This document shows, in pieces, positions 13,301-20,559 of a DNA stretch of 64,000 nucleotides. The stretch lies in contig CM076957.1 in assembly GCA_039566865.1 (NCBI GenBank), positions 6,829,896 to 6,893,895 on the forward strand, given 5' to 3'. The position numbers were made by a program, and so were the translations under genes. The stretch's first letter is position 1. Every line of letters starts with the position of its first letter. The stretch comes from Aurelia coerulea (taxonomy: Eukaryota > Cnidaria > Scyphozoa > Semaeostomeae > Ulmaridae). A model generated the notes under the pieces. The model worked only from the letters and a program-made list of their open reading frames with translations. It had not been told where the DNA came from and searched no databases.

Positions 13301-16300
13301 GAGGTGCAGTAAAAAGACATTAAAAATGATTAGAAATTTCGCACAATTTTTGCCAGTTTTCAATCATTAAAGGATTGCATTTGCATCAGTTATTTCATTA
13401 AGAACATACAATTATTGAAAAGGATTAAGTCTTCAAATCTAGCATTTCTGGTATATGATTACTTATCATTCATTAAAACCAGTCCATAATTTGTGTCAAA
13501 TTCGTACATTTTGGCAAGAGCTTAGAACTTTGCTGCAGTAACGTATGAAAACAAACAGCATCAAAACAAGATTCTCTATAATTGCAGTGACACAGGAGTT
13601 AGAAGCTATGAAGCCAAAAATTCCATTACAAGAAAATTAAGGGCTTACCCAATTCCAGAGACTCTTGTCAGTTGATTTATTGCCACTGCAGAGCTGTCTA
13701 CCCTTATCTACAACGTACGAGAAACATTGGATATCATTGAAAACAATGATGATGAAATTCTTCACAATTACAAAAGTCACAAAAGTAAACGATCTTAAAA
13801 GCTGCTACTTGGAAATTAGCATTTGCGATTAGCCTGGGTTGGGTTATAACTTAAAAGCGTCTTTATGTATTGGTCATGGGGTAGTCATTGTCTTTCGCTC
13901 CTCATGGTATCGCCCACGTATCGTTGTATAGTAATTAGAAATGTATGGTAGAATGTATTGCAATACTTTATATGAATAGAAAAAAAAATAACTTAAAAGC
14001 AATGAAAGAAGCTGCATAAGAAGGGTAGAAACAATTAAATTTCTAAGATTTGTTCAAACATTACAAGCTCTTCTTGGACACACCTGGAATCAAAGTAGCC
14101 TGCGTGCCGCCTCAGCAATTGAGGCTGCATGCAGACTAGAATTAAAGTATCCTACAAGGTATAAAGTCTGAGGGTCATAGAAGTTAAAAATGTTGTAAAA
14201 ATACCAATTGACCCAACAAAAAGGGAAACTCTTGAAAAATTGCTCTGATTTGATTTTGTTACCAATCTTAAAATTTTCATTGAGAAACGATGAACAGCAA
14301 TACCTGGAGTAATACAGTAGCATCACATAAATATTTTTTCAAGGGCAAAAGGAGCACATTAAAGTGGTGATGCAGGATGACAAATTTATTTTGATATTCA
14401 TATTAATTTTTGAAAGCCTATCAATGTTGCGTTATAGGCCGTCCCTACACAAAACTCCTCAATACCCCTCGTTTTGTTCTGACCGTAGGGTAGTCATGTT
14501 TAAATAATTTGAAAAAGTAAAGGCCACGATACCAACGTCGATTGCCGGATCCGAAGATGCTTGCGATGACGAAAAAATGAATAAATTTAAAGGCAGAAAC
14601 ACCGCAACACGACAAAAAACAACAGCAAATACGATTAATTTAATTTTTGCCAATATTTCGTCCTGCCATGCAGGACTTCTTCAGGGCTGTAATGTAGAAG
14701 CAAGAAGAAGAAGCCCTGAAGAAGTCCTGCATGGCAGGACGAAATATTGGCAAAAATTAAATTAATCGTATTTGCTGTTGTTTTTTGTCGTGTTGCGGTG
14801 TTTCTGCCTTTAAATTTAGTCATGTTTACTTGTTTTTCATTTCATATTCAATTACTGGTTCAGACCGGTTTTACTAATTATGCACGTTATTTCATAATTA
14901 ATGCTATAAATAGGCACTTGTTGTTCTTGATTCGTAGCTGAGGATGGCACGAGTTTCATTGCCGAAACGTACCTATATTTACTTGATCATGCCTTAATCG
15001 TTTACGTCCTTATATTTACTTGATCATGCCTTAATCGTTTACGTCCTTATATTTACTTGATCATGCCTTAATCGTTTACGTCCTTATATTTACTTGATCA
15101 TGCCTTAATCGTTTACGTCCTTATATTTACTTGATCATGCCTTAATCGTTTACGTCCTTATATTTACTTGATCATGCCTTAATCGTTTACGTCCTTATAT
15201 TTACTTGATCATGCCTTAATCGTTTACGTCCTTATATTTACTTGATCATGCCTTAATCGTTTACGTACTTATATTTACTTGATCATGCCTTAATCGTTTA
15301 CGTCCTTATATTTACTTGATCATGCCTTAATCGTTTACGTCCTTATATTTACTTGATCATGCCTTAATCGTTTACGTCCTTATATTTACTTGATCATGCC
15401 TTAATCGTTTACGTCCTTATATTTACTTGATCATGCCTTAATCGTTTACGTCCTTATATTTACTTGATCATGCCTTAATCGTTTACGTCCTTATATTTAC
15501 TTGATCATGCCTTAATCGTTTACGTCCTTATATTTACTTGATCATGCCTTAATCGTTTACGTCCTTATATTTACTTGATCATGCCTTAATCGTTTACGTC
15601 CTTATATTTACTTGATCATGCCTTAATCGTTTACGTCCTTATATTTACTTGATCATGCCTTAATCGTTTACGTCCTTATATTTACTTGATCATGCCTTAA
15701 TCGTTTACGTCCTTATATTTACTTGATCATGCCTTAATCGTTTACGTCCTTATATTTACTTGATCATGCCTTAATCGTTTACGTCCTTATATTTACTTGA
15801 TCATGCCTTAATCGTTTACGTACCTATATTTACTTGATCATGCCTTAATCGTTTACGTCCTTATATTTACTTGATCATGCCTTAATCGTTTACGTCCTTA
15901 TATTTACTTGATCATGCCTTAATCGTTTACGTCCTTATATTTACTTGATCATGCCATAGTTTACTGGACATCATGGACTTGTCAATATTACTAATTTGGA
16001 TATGTCAATCAACTGCTATTTTCATTGATTTAGTCCAAGTCTTTTCATTTGACATCTTGCTCAAAAAATATAAAACTATTCGTCGTTACACTGATAATAA
16101 AATTCATCACCAGACTGCGATTTCCTACAGATATTCATTTCTCGTGACTGAGCAAAAATCAGGCAGCTTGTAAAAGCACAAATTCAAGACTCTATTTCAA
16201 GACTTCGCAATAAAGCTAAAATTAATTTGGTTTTTGACACAATTGCAGCTGGAACAATTTTTGTAATGAACACCCAAGGGACAATCAAATTTCATGATTT

Positions 16301-19300
16301 TTGAAAACCTGATAATTTTGGGTCAGCCAGCAGGTAATAAAACATTGATGACAAACCTTCTCAAGCTTCTGCAGTGTCCCTGTTTTGATGAACTCATCTA
16401 TTTTCTTCCCTATCTTGTCTCCAATGCCATCCTTAAAGAAATGTATTGGTTATTGCTACAGATGACAAGCTTGCCTGGTATCAGGCTCTCTAAAACATGG
16501 GAGAGAAGAGAAAGGAGAGCCTGGGGACTCTATGAAATGGAAACACTTCCAGTGATACTAAATAGTAATTGACAATTTTCATTGGATAAAACATTCAAAC
16601 TATAATGGGACATGATCTGCAATTACAAAAACTTTCACTCACTTGAAAATTTCTAAAGTTGCTTCCAAAACGATTTCTTAGGCAGACTTGAAGGGGTGAA
16701 GTTGCGGATTTTAGCGTCAAGCGCTGGGATCGCAAAAGTAGAATAGGCCTAATCGAGTCCGCAACCCCTTGTCATGACACCCATGTGGTGGGGCTCTACC
16801 TGGGATCAAACCCTGTCCGCCTGACTGTTCTGGCTGCAATGTTAGAGGATCACACCACTGCGCCACAACACCTTCAAATATAAATTGCTACAACTTACCA
16901 ATTTCCTTGCTTCTGCTCCACTTGTTATTTTGGTAGGATGGTTAGCAAGTATAGATGCAGCTTTCCTGCAAATAAATCAAGCTTCAATCTTCAACTTTTA
17001 AAAACATTAAATGGTTGATGACTTCAACAAAACGAGTGGGTTCTCAGAATAGCAGGATAAGCTTCAGTATGATAAATAATGTGACTATCAGGTCCTGATC
17101 TATTAAGTATTTACAATTCAAAGTAAAAGATCTAAAAAATATTACACAACAGTCCAATCAAAAGATAAAACAGTTTAAACAGTTTGTAACTCACAATAAT
17201 TCTTAACAAACACTGCTGGGGCAGGTGTCCCAAAAAGTACCCCTGCTCGAAAAATCATCAAAATTTGACTACAAAGCTGATTTTCGAATTTATCTTTTTT
17301 TGGCAAGTAGATCAAAGATCAAATTACTCCCCCAGCATAGCTGATCTTGTAATTGGCTTAACAATTAGCAAATTTGGCTCTTTTTAATGCCTCCATTTTT
17401 GAATCACATTGTAAAAAGCATTAATGATTACCGGATCAATTTCTTTGCACCAATTAAGCTTTTGATTTGCTCTTATAGGACACAAAGGAAAGTACACCAC
17501 CATTGGAGACATCAAGGATAATAAAACATCTGAATTAGTTTTTACAGTGGCTTCATGGGTACCTGTACACTTTTGACTTGAACATGCTATTCTCCACATT
17601 CTTCTCATAGTCAGCAAGTTCTGCAGAAGGAAATTCTATCAGCTTGAGCTTCAGTCATTCAGCAAAAAATCAATTCAGTGTACATGATAAGAATTCTTGA
17701 GCCATATGAAAGATTTTAAATTTTTCAAACAAGAATCTTTAGGCAGGAAAATGAGTTTAATGTGCACGAGGCGAGTACTACACTTGATATGATATTGTTT
17801 AAAAACAAAATAACCTCTGTTTTTGCAGCAACCACTTAACCCTATCCAGACTGGGGGGCTCATTCAGCCCCCCCCCACATACTTAACTGAGCACTGCTCC
17901 AAATTGGTTCAACGAACCAGGAAATGGGTTTTTGACTTTTAGTATCCTTTTGAAGTGTGATTTTGTGTGAAATTTTGAAAAAAAATTTCAGGGGGCTGGG
18001 GGGTGGCTGTTTTTTTTTCAATGTGGTAGGGGCCAACTTTTAGGTAAGCTGTTTATGAGTGTAATTCCCGATCATCTCATAATCCTTTGATAGTATCCAT
18101 TTTACTCTCTATACTTATAATTTATAAGGTCTCTTTAATTTTTTTCAGGAACAATAGACCAATTATGTGTCACGTGACCTCATCAATGACGTCATCTTTA
18201 AGAAAACGGCAAAAATTAGTTAGCAGTCTCTCTGCAAGAATATTTCGACCCCAAATGTTTTATATCAGCAATAAATAGATTAAAGCTGATCAACAGGGTT
18301 GTTTCCACCTAAGCAATGTAATTTTGTTTGAATTTTGTGCACCATTGGTCGCAAACGGTATAAGATTCCCCGGGGGTATCCTCATATAGTACTACTAACG
18401 ATCAGTTTTCATGCATATCTTGAGAATCTGTTTTACAGTGAGAATTTTTTTACTTGAAAGTGTTTAGTTTGTCAAGATGTTATCAAAATTTCACCAAATT
18501 ACTATCCTCAACCCCATATTTTCCCCTTCCTTCTTCCTTCCAACTCATTTGCTTACTACTGGGAAAAAATGCTGATAATCAAAACAAAAGTTTCAAAAGT
18601 AAAAATGAAGTATGCAACGATCACTTATCATTGAAGTAGTTTTCATTGTAATATATGGAGAAATTCTCTATTATGGCTGCATTTGTCATTTTTCAGAAAA
18701 ACAAGATTTTTAATCTCTCTGTCCGCCATCTTGGATTTGCGAAAATCAAATTTTTCACTTTATAAGTATATTTTCACCTTCTAACAATGCTTTGATTGGC
18801 ATAATTTGGTTTCATGAATCAATCTCAGAAAAATATAAAGATTTAAAAAAAAGTAGATTTTTTCATTTTTTTTGGGAACACGTGCCAGTTGGTCTTGAAT
18901 AATTATGACGTCATATCTATTTTTAGAATTATTTTTGTGAAAATTGATAGATCATAAGCACGGCTACCTGCGTGGTGAGTTTCGCCTTCGTAAGTGAAGG
19001 AATGGCAATTTTAGAGAGGGGGGGGGGCTGAATGAATTATGTCTTCTAGTAGCTCAAAAAGCCCAGTCTGGATAGGGTTAATATATTTTGAATTTCTCGT
19101 GCCATGAATCAGCAACCACTTGTCAGATGGACTCAAAGATGGTCCTAAACTCTGAGATGAAGCATATCTTCCCAGGGGGGACACTCGGCACATACACATA
19201 CGGGGGGGTCAGTCCGAGAAATTTTCAGGAACCCCAAAAATATCAGTTTAGCTTCATTACAACCAAAAAATATCAGCTCATTTTATACCTTCACATCTGT

Positions 19301-19867
19301 AAACGAACATAAAAGATCCTGAAACAATGCAAATTGAGGCCAGGATTGCCTCTAAAGAACCCAGAAATATCATTTTCACAGTATTTGATGCCCAAAAATA
19401 TCAAAAACATAATTTCAATTTATTTGGACCCAAAAATATCACTTTAGGCAATATTCTGACCCAAAAATATCGGACTTACATCCCCGTATGTGCATGTGCT
19501 GAGTGTCCCCCCTGGGCATATCTTACAGTGCAGTATGCAACTGTGTAAGATGCAAAACATAGAATTACAGCTCTTCCAAAGCAGCCACCAAAATGGGACG
19601 GAATCTTTGTTGGATACCCTGTGGTCATATCTATGATTTGGTGAGTGTTCGAACAAAAAAATACCCACCCTGAGAGATGTGACAGTTCTGTACATGGCAG
19701 GATTCATAACTGGGGTTAAGGTTAGGTGCCAATGCTCTCAGATTCACATTTTGTTGGATCAAAATCCTACGCATATATTATGTAAATAAAAAGCATACAT
19801 ATTTACCAATTAAAAAGTCACAATATTCTGAATTTGGGTTTTGCTTTGGTGCTTTTCTCTTGCTCAT
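1300..19867 (-). CDS. POLB: DNA polymerase beta gene, exons 1-11 (3' end outside window)
   Basis: Family X DNA polymerase that fills short gaps and removes 5'-deoxyribose phosphate in nuclear base-excision repair. Coding exons on the minus strand: 19807-19867, 17563-17620, 16899-16965, 16357-16431, 13649-13707, 12388-12437, 10785-10836, 10124-10178, 8709-8781, 3021-3103, 1300-1386. All introns are GT-AG and all phases agree, giving 240 codons. Visible features are the start MSKRKAPK, the 8-kDa lyase domain (residues 1-87) with GIGDKIGKKIDEF including Lys68, Lys72 and Lys84, a second helix-hairpin-helix around RVSGIGPAAARNLVDDG (about 100-118), and the palm entry CGSYRRGAESSGDIDV with Gly179, Ser180, Arg183, Asp190 and Asp192. 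The third catalytic Asp and the thumb would be encoded left of base 1; no next exon was found in 1-1299. The reading frame is intact, so the gene looks functional. Confidence 0.96.
1773..2443. mobile_element. Tc1/mariner-type foldback MITE (GGGTGTCCC ends)
   Basis: Inverted arms of roughly 250-300 bp with ends CAGGGTGTCCCAGAAAAA and, reverse-complemented, CCGGGTGTCCCAGAAAAA. TA dinucleotides flank it at 1771-1772 and 2444-2445, as expected for a TA target. No coding capacity. It sits in POLB intron 10. Part of the left arm is repeated at 3390-3600. Confidence 0.8.
3021..3103 (-). CDS. POLB: POLB coding exon 10 (catalytic Asp190/Asp192)
   Basis: Encodes AESSGDIDVLITHPTYTS then KTKGKGAGK (residues 185-211). 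GDIDV supplies the two metal-binding aspartates. The lysine/glycine-rich tail replaces the human STKQ segment. Acceptor tctcag, donor gtaggt. Confidence 0.96.
3390..3600 (+). repeat. Partial arm of the GGGTGTCCC MITE
   Basis: About 210 bp nearly identical to 1800-2015 (atttggtttg.tgcagcgatgtg onwards) without the terminal motif, so it is a truncated copy. Beyond it, 3640-3830 ends in an AATAAA-like stretch that may be a LINE 3' end, but this is unproven. Confidence 0.7.
4388..4625 (+). mobile_element. tRNA-derived SINE, family 1
   Basis: A-box-like TGGCTCGGTGG at 4391 and a perfect B box GGTTCGAGTCC at 4434, followed by a roughly 180-bp body and a short A-rich tail. A perfect 14-bp target duplication ATCTAGAAAAACGG lies at 4374-4387 and 4626-4639, so both ends are exact. 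This is a RNA polymerase III promoted retroposon in POLB intron 9, sense strand opposite to the gene. Confidence 0.9.
5041..5860 (-). mobile_element. LINE fragment, internally deleted reverse transcriptase
   Basis: Reading on the minus strand: SGFRKGYSTQHALF, then SGIVGTILMDLSKAYDCIPH, GVPQGSILGPLLFNIFIND and NFADDTTLY (RT palm motifs), then an abrupt jump near 5345 to the family's C-terminal end (RYGINSLSFRGSLLWN ... DGKNCTCYICT). Roughly the thumb and connecting region is deleted. The 3' end is a (TTGAT)n tail at 5041-5065, typical of CR1/L2-like ends. A frame change near 5740 shows further decay. Confidence 0.85.
6117..6543. mobile_element. GGGTGTCCC-type MITEs, two copies head to tail
   Basis: Starts TGGTGTCCCAGAAAAGTAA and ends GTACTTTCTTGGAACACCCGG followed by TA. 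A second start (caggtgtcttaaaaaaagta) lies at about 6310, so an older copy and a fragment are joined. Related internal sequence (ccaaaatttgattac...) occurs at 17,240 and 56,480. Confidence 0.7.
6778..7322. repeat. Foldback repeat next to LINE truncation point
   Basis: The left arm (cacacgcggagcatagcttc) reappears inverted at about 7290-7322, and inner parts match around 6890-6920 and 7180-7230 (ctctaccgttggac). The arms are imperfect. Its right end coincides with the 5' end of the readable LINE at 7303. Confidence 0.65.
7303..8274 (+). mobile_element. 5'-truncated LINE: reverse transcriptase C-terminal half
   Basis: 323 uninterrupted codons of a non-LTR retrotransposon polymerase starting inside the RT palm. 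Visible are RGVPQGSVLGPLLFNIYIND, NYADDTTIYA (catalytic YADD), KLNADKCHLLVLG, and the C-terminal block FQYCPLIWMFHSR ... ERALRITYK ... CPCKLCRVF. Endonuclease and N-terminal RT are missing. It is the same family as 5041-5860 and lies antisense in POLB intron 9. The Jockey/CR1/L2 group is the likely clade; the exact family was not determined. Confidence 0.9.
8275..8708. other. LINE 3' untranslated region and intron sequence
   Basis: A/T-rich sequence that probably includes the 3' UTR of the preceding LINE. No further gene or structured repeat was recognised before POLB exon 9. Confidence 0.5.
8709..8781 (-). CDS. POLB: POLB coding exon 9 (nucleotide-binding Arg183)
   Basis: Encodes EFIIDEISKHDKEF then TACICGSYRR (residues 160-183). 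The GS..RR motif binds the incoming nucleotide triphosphate in family X polymerases. Acceptor attttag, donor gtgatt; ends in phase 1. The next intron (8708 to 3104) is the longest of the gene in this window. Confidence 0.95.
8828..9541. mobile_element. TTAA-flanked MITE containing a nested SINE
   Basis: Ends AGGGGCAGTCTGACG and, reverse-complemented, AGGGGCCGTTGGATATGACG, flanked by TTAA at 8824-8827 and 9542-9545, as for piggyBac-type insertion. The interior carries SINE family 2 (8850-9047). It lies in POLB intron 8. Confidence 0.75.
8850..9047 (-). mobile_element. tRNA-derived SINE, family 2 (copy 1)
   Basis: Minus strand: GGTGTTGTGGCGCAGTGGTG (A box region), then B box GGGTTTGATACCC about 60 bases later. 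That spacing suggests a long variable arm, as in Ser/Leu tRNAs. The 3' end is (CACCTT)n-like. Related copies lie at 16,693-16,874 (minus) and 60,596-60,760 (plus, decayed). Confidence 0.85.
10124..10178 (-). CDS. POLB: POLB coding exon 8
   Basis: Encodes HFEDFEKRIPRSEMDKHQ (residues 142-159), matching human YFGDFEKRIPREEM. Acceptor tttcag, donor gtaatt; ends in phase 0. Confidence 0.95.
10297..10345 (-). repeat. Fragment of the 12.8-kb TTAA MITE
   Basis: ggggctccgtctccaaattt and the following bases match the reverse complement of the right end at 13,040-13,080. The other end is missing. Confidence 0.65.
10391..10708. mobile_element. Word-repeat element, word TCAAATGCCCGGG
   Basis: Inverted ends of about 28 bp (GTTTCGTTCAATTCCTACCC / its complement ending at 10708). 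The interior has an imperfect roughly 50-bp unit twice (near 10460-10515 and 10590-10645) made of ccgggnnccggggaaaaatg and tcaaatgcccggg. No target duplication was resolved. Lies in POLB intron 7. Confidence 0.7.
10785..10836 (-). CDS. POLB: POLB coding exon 7
   Basis: Encodes LKKNNDKLNHHQKIGLK (residues 125-141), the highly conserved KLNHHQ.IGLK stretch of the fingers/D subdomain. Acceptor tatcag, donor gtgagt. Confidence 0.95.
10837..12387. other. POLB intron 6: no gene found
   Basis: Bases 11830-11945 contain several ttcgcg-type words (tttcgcgaattt, atttcgcgga, ccgcgaaagtt), probably a decayed word-repeat element. Otherwise nothing recognised. Confidence 0.5.
12388..12437 (-). CDS. POLB: POLB coding exon 6
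   Basis: Encodes PAAARNLVDDGICSIE (residues 108-123), matching the human PSAARKFVDEGI segment. Acceptor atttcag, donor gtaaga. Phase 2 in, phase 1 out. Confidence 0.95.
12783..13080. mobile_element. TTAA-flanked MITE (GGGGCTCC ends)
   Basis: Ends GGGGCTCCGTCGCC and, reverse-complemented, AGGGGCTCCATCTCC, flanked by TTAA at 12779-12782 and 13081-13084. A broken copy is at 10297-10345. Noncoding; lies in POLB intron 5. Confidence 0.75.
13649..13707 (-). CDS. POLB: POLB coding exon 5
   Basis: Encodes IRVDSSAVAINQLTRVSGIG (residues 88-107, last codon split), the linker and start of the second helix-hairpin-helix that grips the primer strand. Acceptor gttgtag, donor gtaagc. Confidence 0.95.
13855..13989 (+). 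mobile_element. LINE 3' end fragment (poly-A type)
   Basis: The stretch tattggtcatggggtagtca through tagaaaaaaaaa closely matches the 3' UTR of the LINE at 58,724-59,492 (positions 59,345-59,480). Only the terminal portion remains, ending in A-rich sequence. Confidence 0.8.
14582..14818. mobile_element. Perfect inverted repeat with Penelope-type hammerhead-like cores
   Basis: Arms 14582-14688 and 14712-14818 are perfect reverse complements (107 bp, 23-bp loop). Each arm carries, on opposite strands, CTGAAGA, a six-to-seven-bp hairpin (GTCCTGC/GCAGGAC) and GAAA: plus strand 14716-14744, minus strand 14684-14656. This resembles the hammerhead ribozyme core found at Penelope-like element termini. 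One extra base precedes the hairpin and helix III is not evident, so activity is uncertain. Confidence 0.7.
14938..14968 (+). ncRNA. Penelope-like terminal motif, hammerhead-like core
   Basis: CTGAGGA (14938), a stem GGCA/TGCC, then GAAAC (14964), the CTGANGA-stem-GAAA arrangement again with one extra base before the stem. It directly abuts the 37-bp array. A degenerate element end is more likely than an active ribozyme. Confidence 0.5.
14967..15955. repeat. 37-bp minisatellite, about 26.7 copies
   Basis: The unit is ttatatttacttgatcatgc followed by cttaatcgtttacgtcc, tandem and nearly identical. Only a few units differ (acgtactt, acgtacct). Each unit contains the palindrome TTGATCAA-like ttgatcat. 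It lies in POLB intron 4 and starts inside the Penelope-type end at 14967. The low divergence implies recent expansion or homogenisation. Confidence 0.97.
16357..16431 (-). CDS. POLB: POLB coding exon 4 (lyase Lys72)
   Basis: Encodes DGIGDKIGKKIDEFIKTG and TLQKLEK (residues 63-87). It carries the helix-hairpin-helix and Lys72, the Schiff-base nucleophile of the dRP lyase in the human enzyme. Acceptor ctttaag, donor gtttgt (a weaker donor); both ends in phase 0. Intron 4 on its 5' side holds the 37-bp minisatellite. Confidence 0.95.
16693..16874 (-). mobile_element. tRNA-derived SINE, family 2 (copy 2)
   Basis: Same organisation as 8850-9047: minus-strand gttgtggcgcagtggtgtga A box, B box GGGTTTGATCCC, and conserved body gattaggcctattctacttt. 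Lies in POLB intron 3. Confidence 0.85.
16899..16965 (-). CDS. POLB: POLB coding exon 3
   Basis: Encodes KAASILANHPTKITSGAEAR plus KL (residues 41-62), the helix leading into the first helix-hairpin-helix of the lyase domain. Acceptor tttgcag, donor gtaagt; ends in phase 0. Confidence 0.95.
17221..17440 (+). repeat. GGGTGTCCC-type MITE fragment
   Basis: Begins caggtgtcccaaaaagtacc and continues with the family interior (ccaaaatttgactac-like). The right end was not resolved. Lies in POLB intron 2. Confidence 0.65.
17563..17620 (-). CDS. POLB: POLB coding exon 2
   Basis: Encodes ELADYEKNVENSMFKSKVYR (residues 21-40), matching lyase-domain helix A. Lys35 and Tyr39 are conserved; human His34 is Phe here. 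Acceptor ctgcag, donor gtaccc; phase 1 in, phase 2 out. Confidence 0.95.
17840..19077. mobile_element. TTAA-flanked element, CCCTATCCAGACTGGG ends
   Basis: Perfect 16-bp inverted ends CCCTATCCAGACTGGG with TTAA at 17836-17839 and 19078-19081. Internal G/C runs mirror each other (ggctcattcagccccc and its partner at about 19,020). There are no long reading frames, so it is a non-autonomous piggyBac-like element of 1.24 kb in POLB intron 1. Confidence 0.85.
19171..19516. mobile_element. Word-repeat element, word CCCAAAAATATCA, 8-bp TSD
   Basis: Inverted ends CCCAGGGGGGACACTC with a perfect 8-bp target duplication CATATCTT at 19163-19170 and 19517-19524, as for hAT-type insertion. The interior has at least six imperfect copies of acccaaaaatatca at irregular spacing, all in one orientation. 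Noncoding; lies in POLB intron 1. Confidence 0.85.
19807..19867 (-). CDS. POLB: POLB coding exon 1
   Basis: Encodes residues 1-20, beginning MSKRKAPKQNPNSEY. The ATG at 19867-19865 is chosen because MSKRKAP is the conserved vertebrate start. The donor is gtaaat and the exon ends in phase 1. The tail is lysine/arginine rich, as expected for the disordered N-terminus. Confidence 0.93.
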
Positions 19868-20555
19868 TTCTAAAAGATAAACAAATATAATTTAATAATT
19901 CTATAAAATTTACGATTCTTGGGTGGTTTAGTATATTTTGCTGATGGGATTTAGGCTCCTTTCTAGGTAACATTATCACATTTTTTCTTATGCCACTTTT
20001 CGACAGAAGGCACTTTTTCTGGAGATATGGGTTGTCCAAAGGGAGATGTTGTTATATAGCAGGCTATTTCATTACGTTTTCAAGTATATTTTTCGCTGAA
20101 GGTAAACATTCTAGCAAGGTAAAAGCATTGTTTCTTGGAGGGCACAGCCTCATACTGATGATAGTCAAGTCAAGCACCCCCCCCCCTCCCAGATTGGAAA
20201 GTTTGCCATAAGCAGCCGATTTCTCTGCCACAAACTATAAATCTGAGCTGCAGGTTCTAGGCGCAGAATTTTGTGAAACAATGGAGGAAATAATAGCGGC
20301 ACAGATACAGCCACACAAGTGATTTGAATGAAGGAGAGATTTGCTGTGCTCTGCAAACTTTCCAATCTGGCCCCATCAGCAATTCTTGTGCAGTATTGGC
20401 CATACCATATAGCTATTAACATTACATTTTATCATGGAGGGAGCTGCACACTGCCACTGGTCACTGATGCAATATTACATATTTCACGTGCACGTCGAGA
20501 AACGGTTTGCATTGACAATAGAATAATGAAAAATGCAGAACGTATGTAATAGTCC
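19868..20555. promoter_or_regulatory. Region upstream of POLB (presumed promoter/5' UTR)
   Basis: The region precedes the POLB start codon on the minus strand. No TATA box or other defined promoter element was recognised, and 20,170-20,180 is a C run. The assignment rests on position only. Confidence 0.35.
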
Positions 20556-20559
20556 TTAA

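Noticed and set aside
14967..15955. CRISPR-like array
   Set aside because: The 37-bp units are strictly tandem with no spacers, and this is an animal intron.
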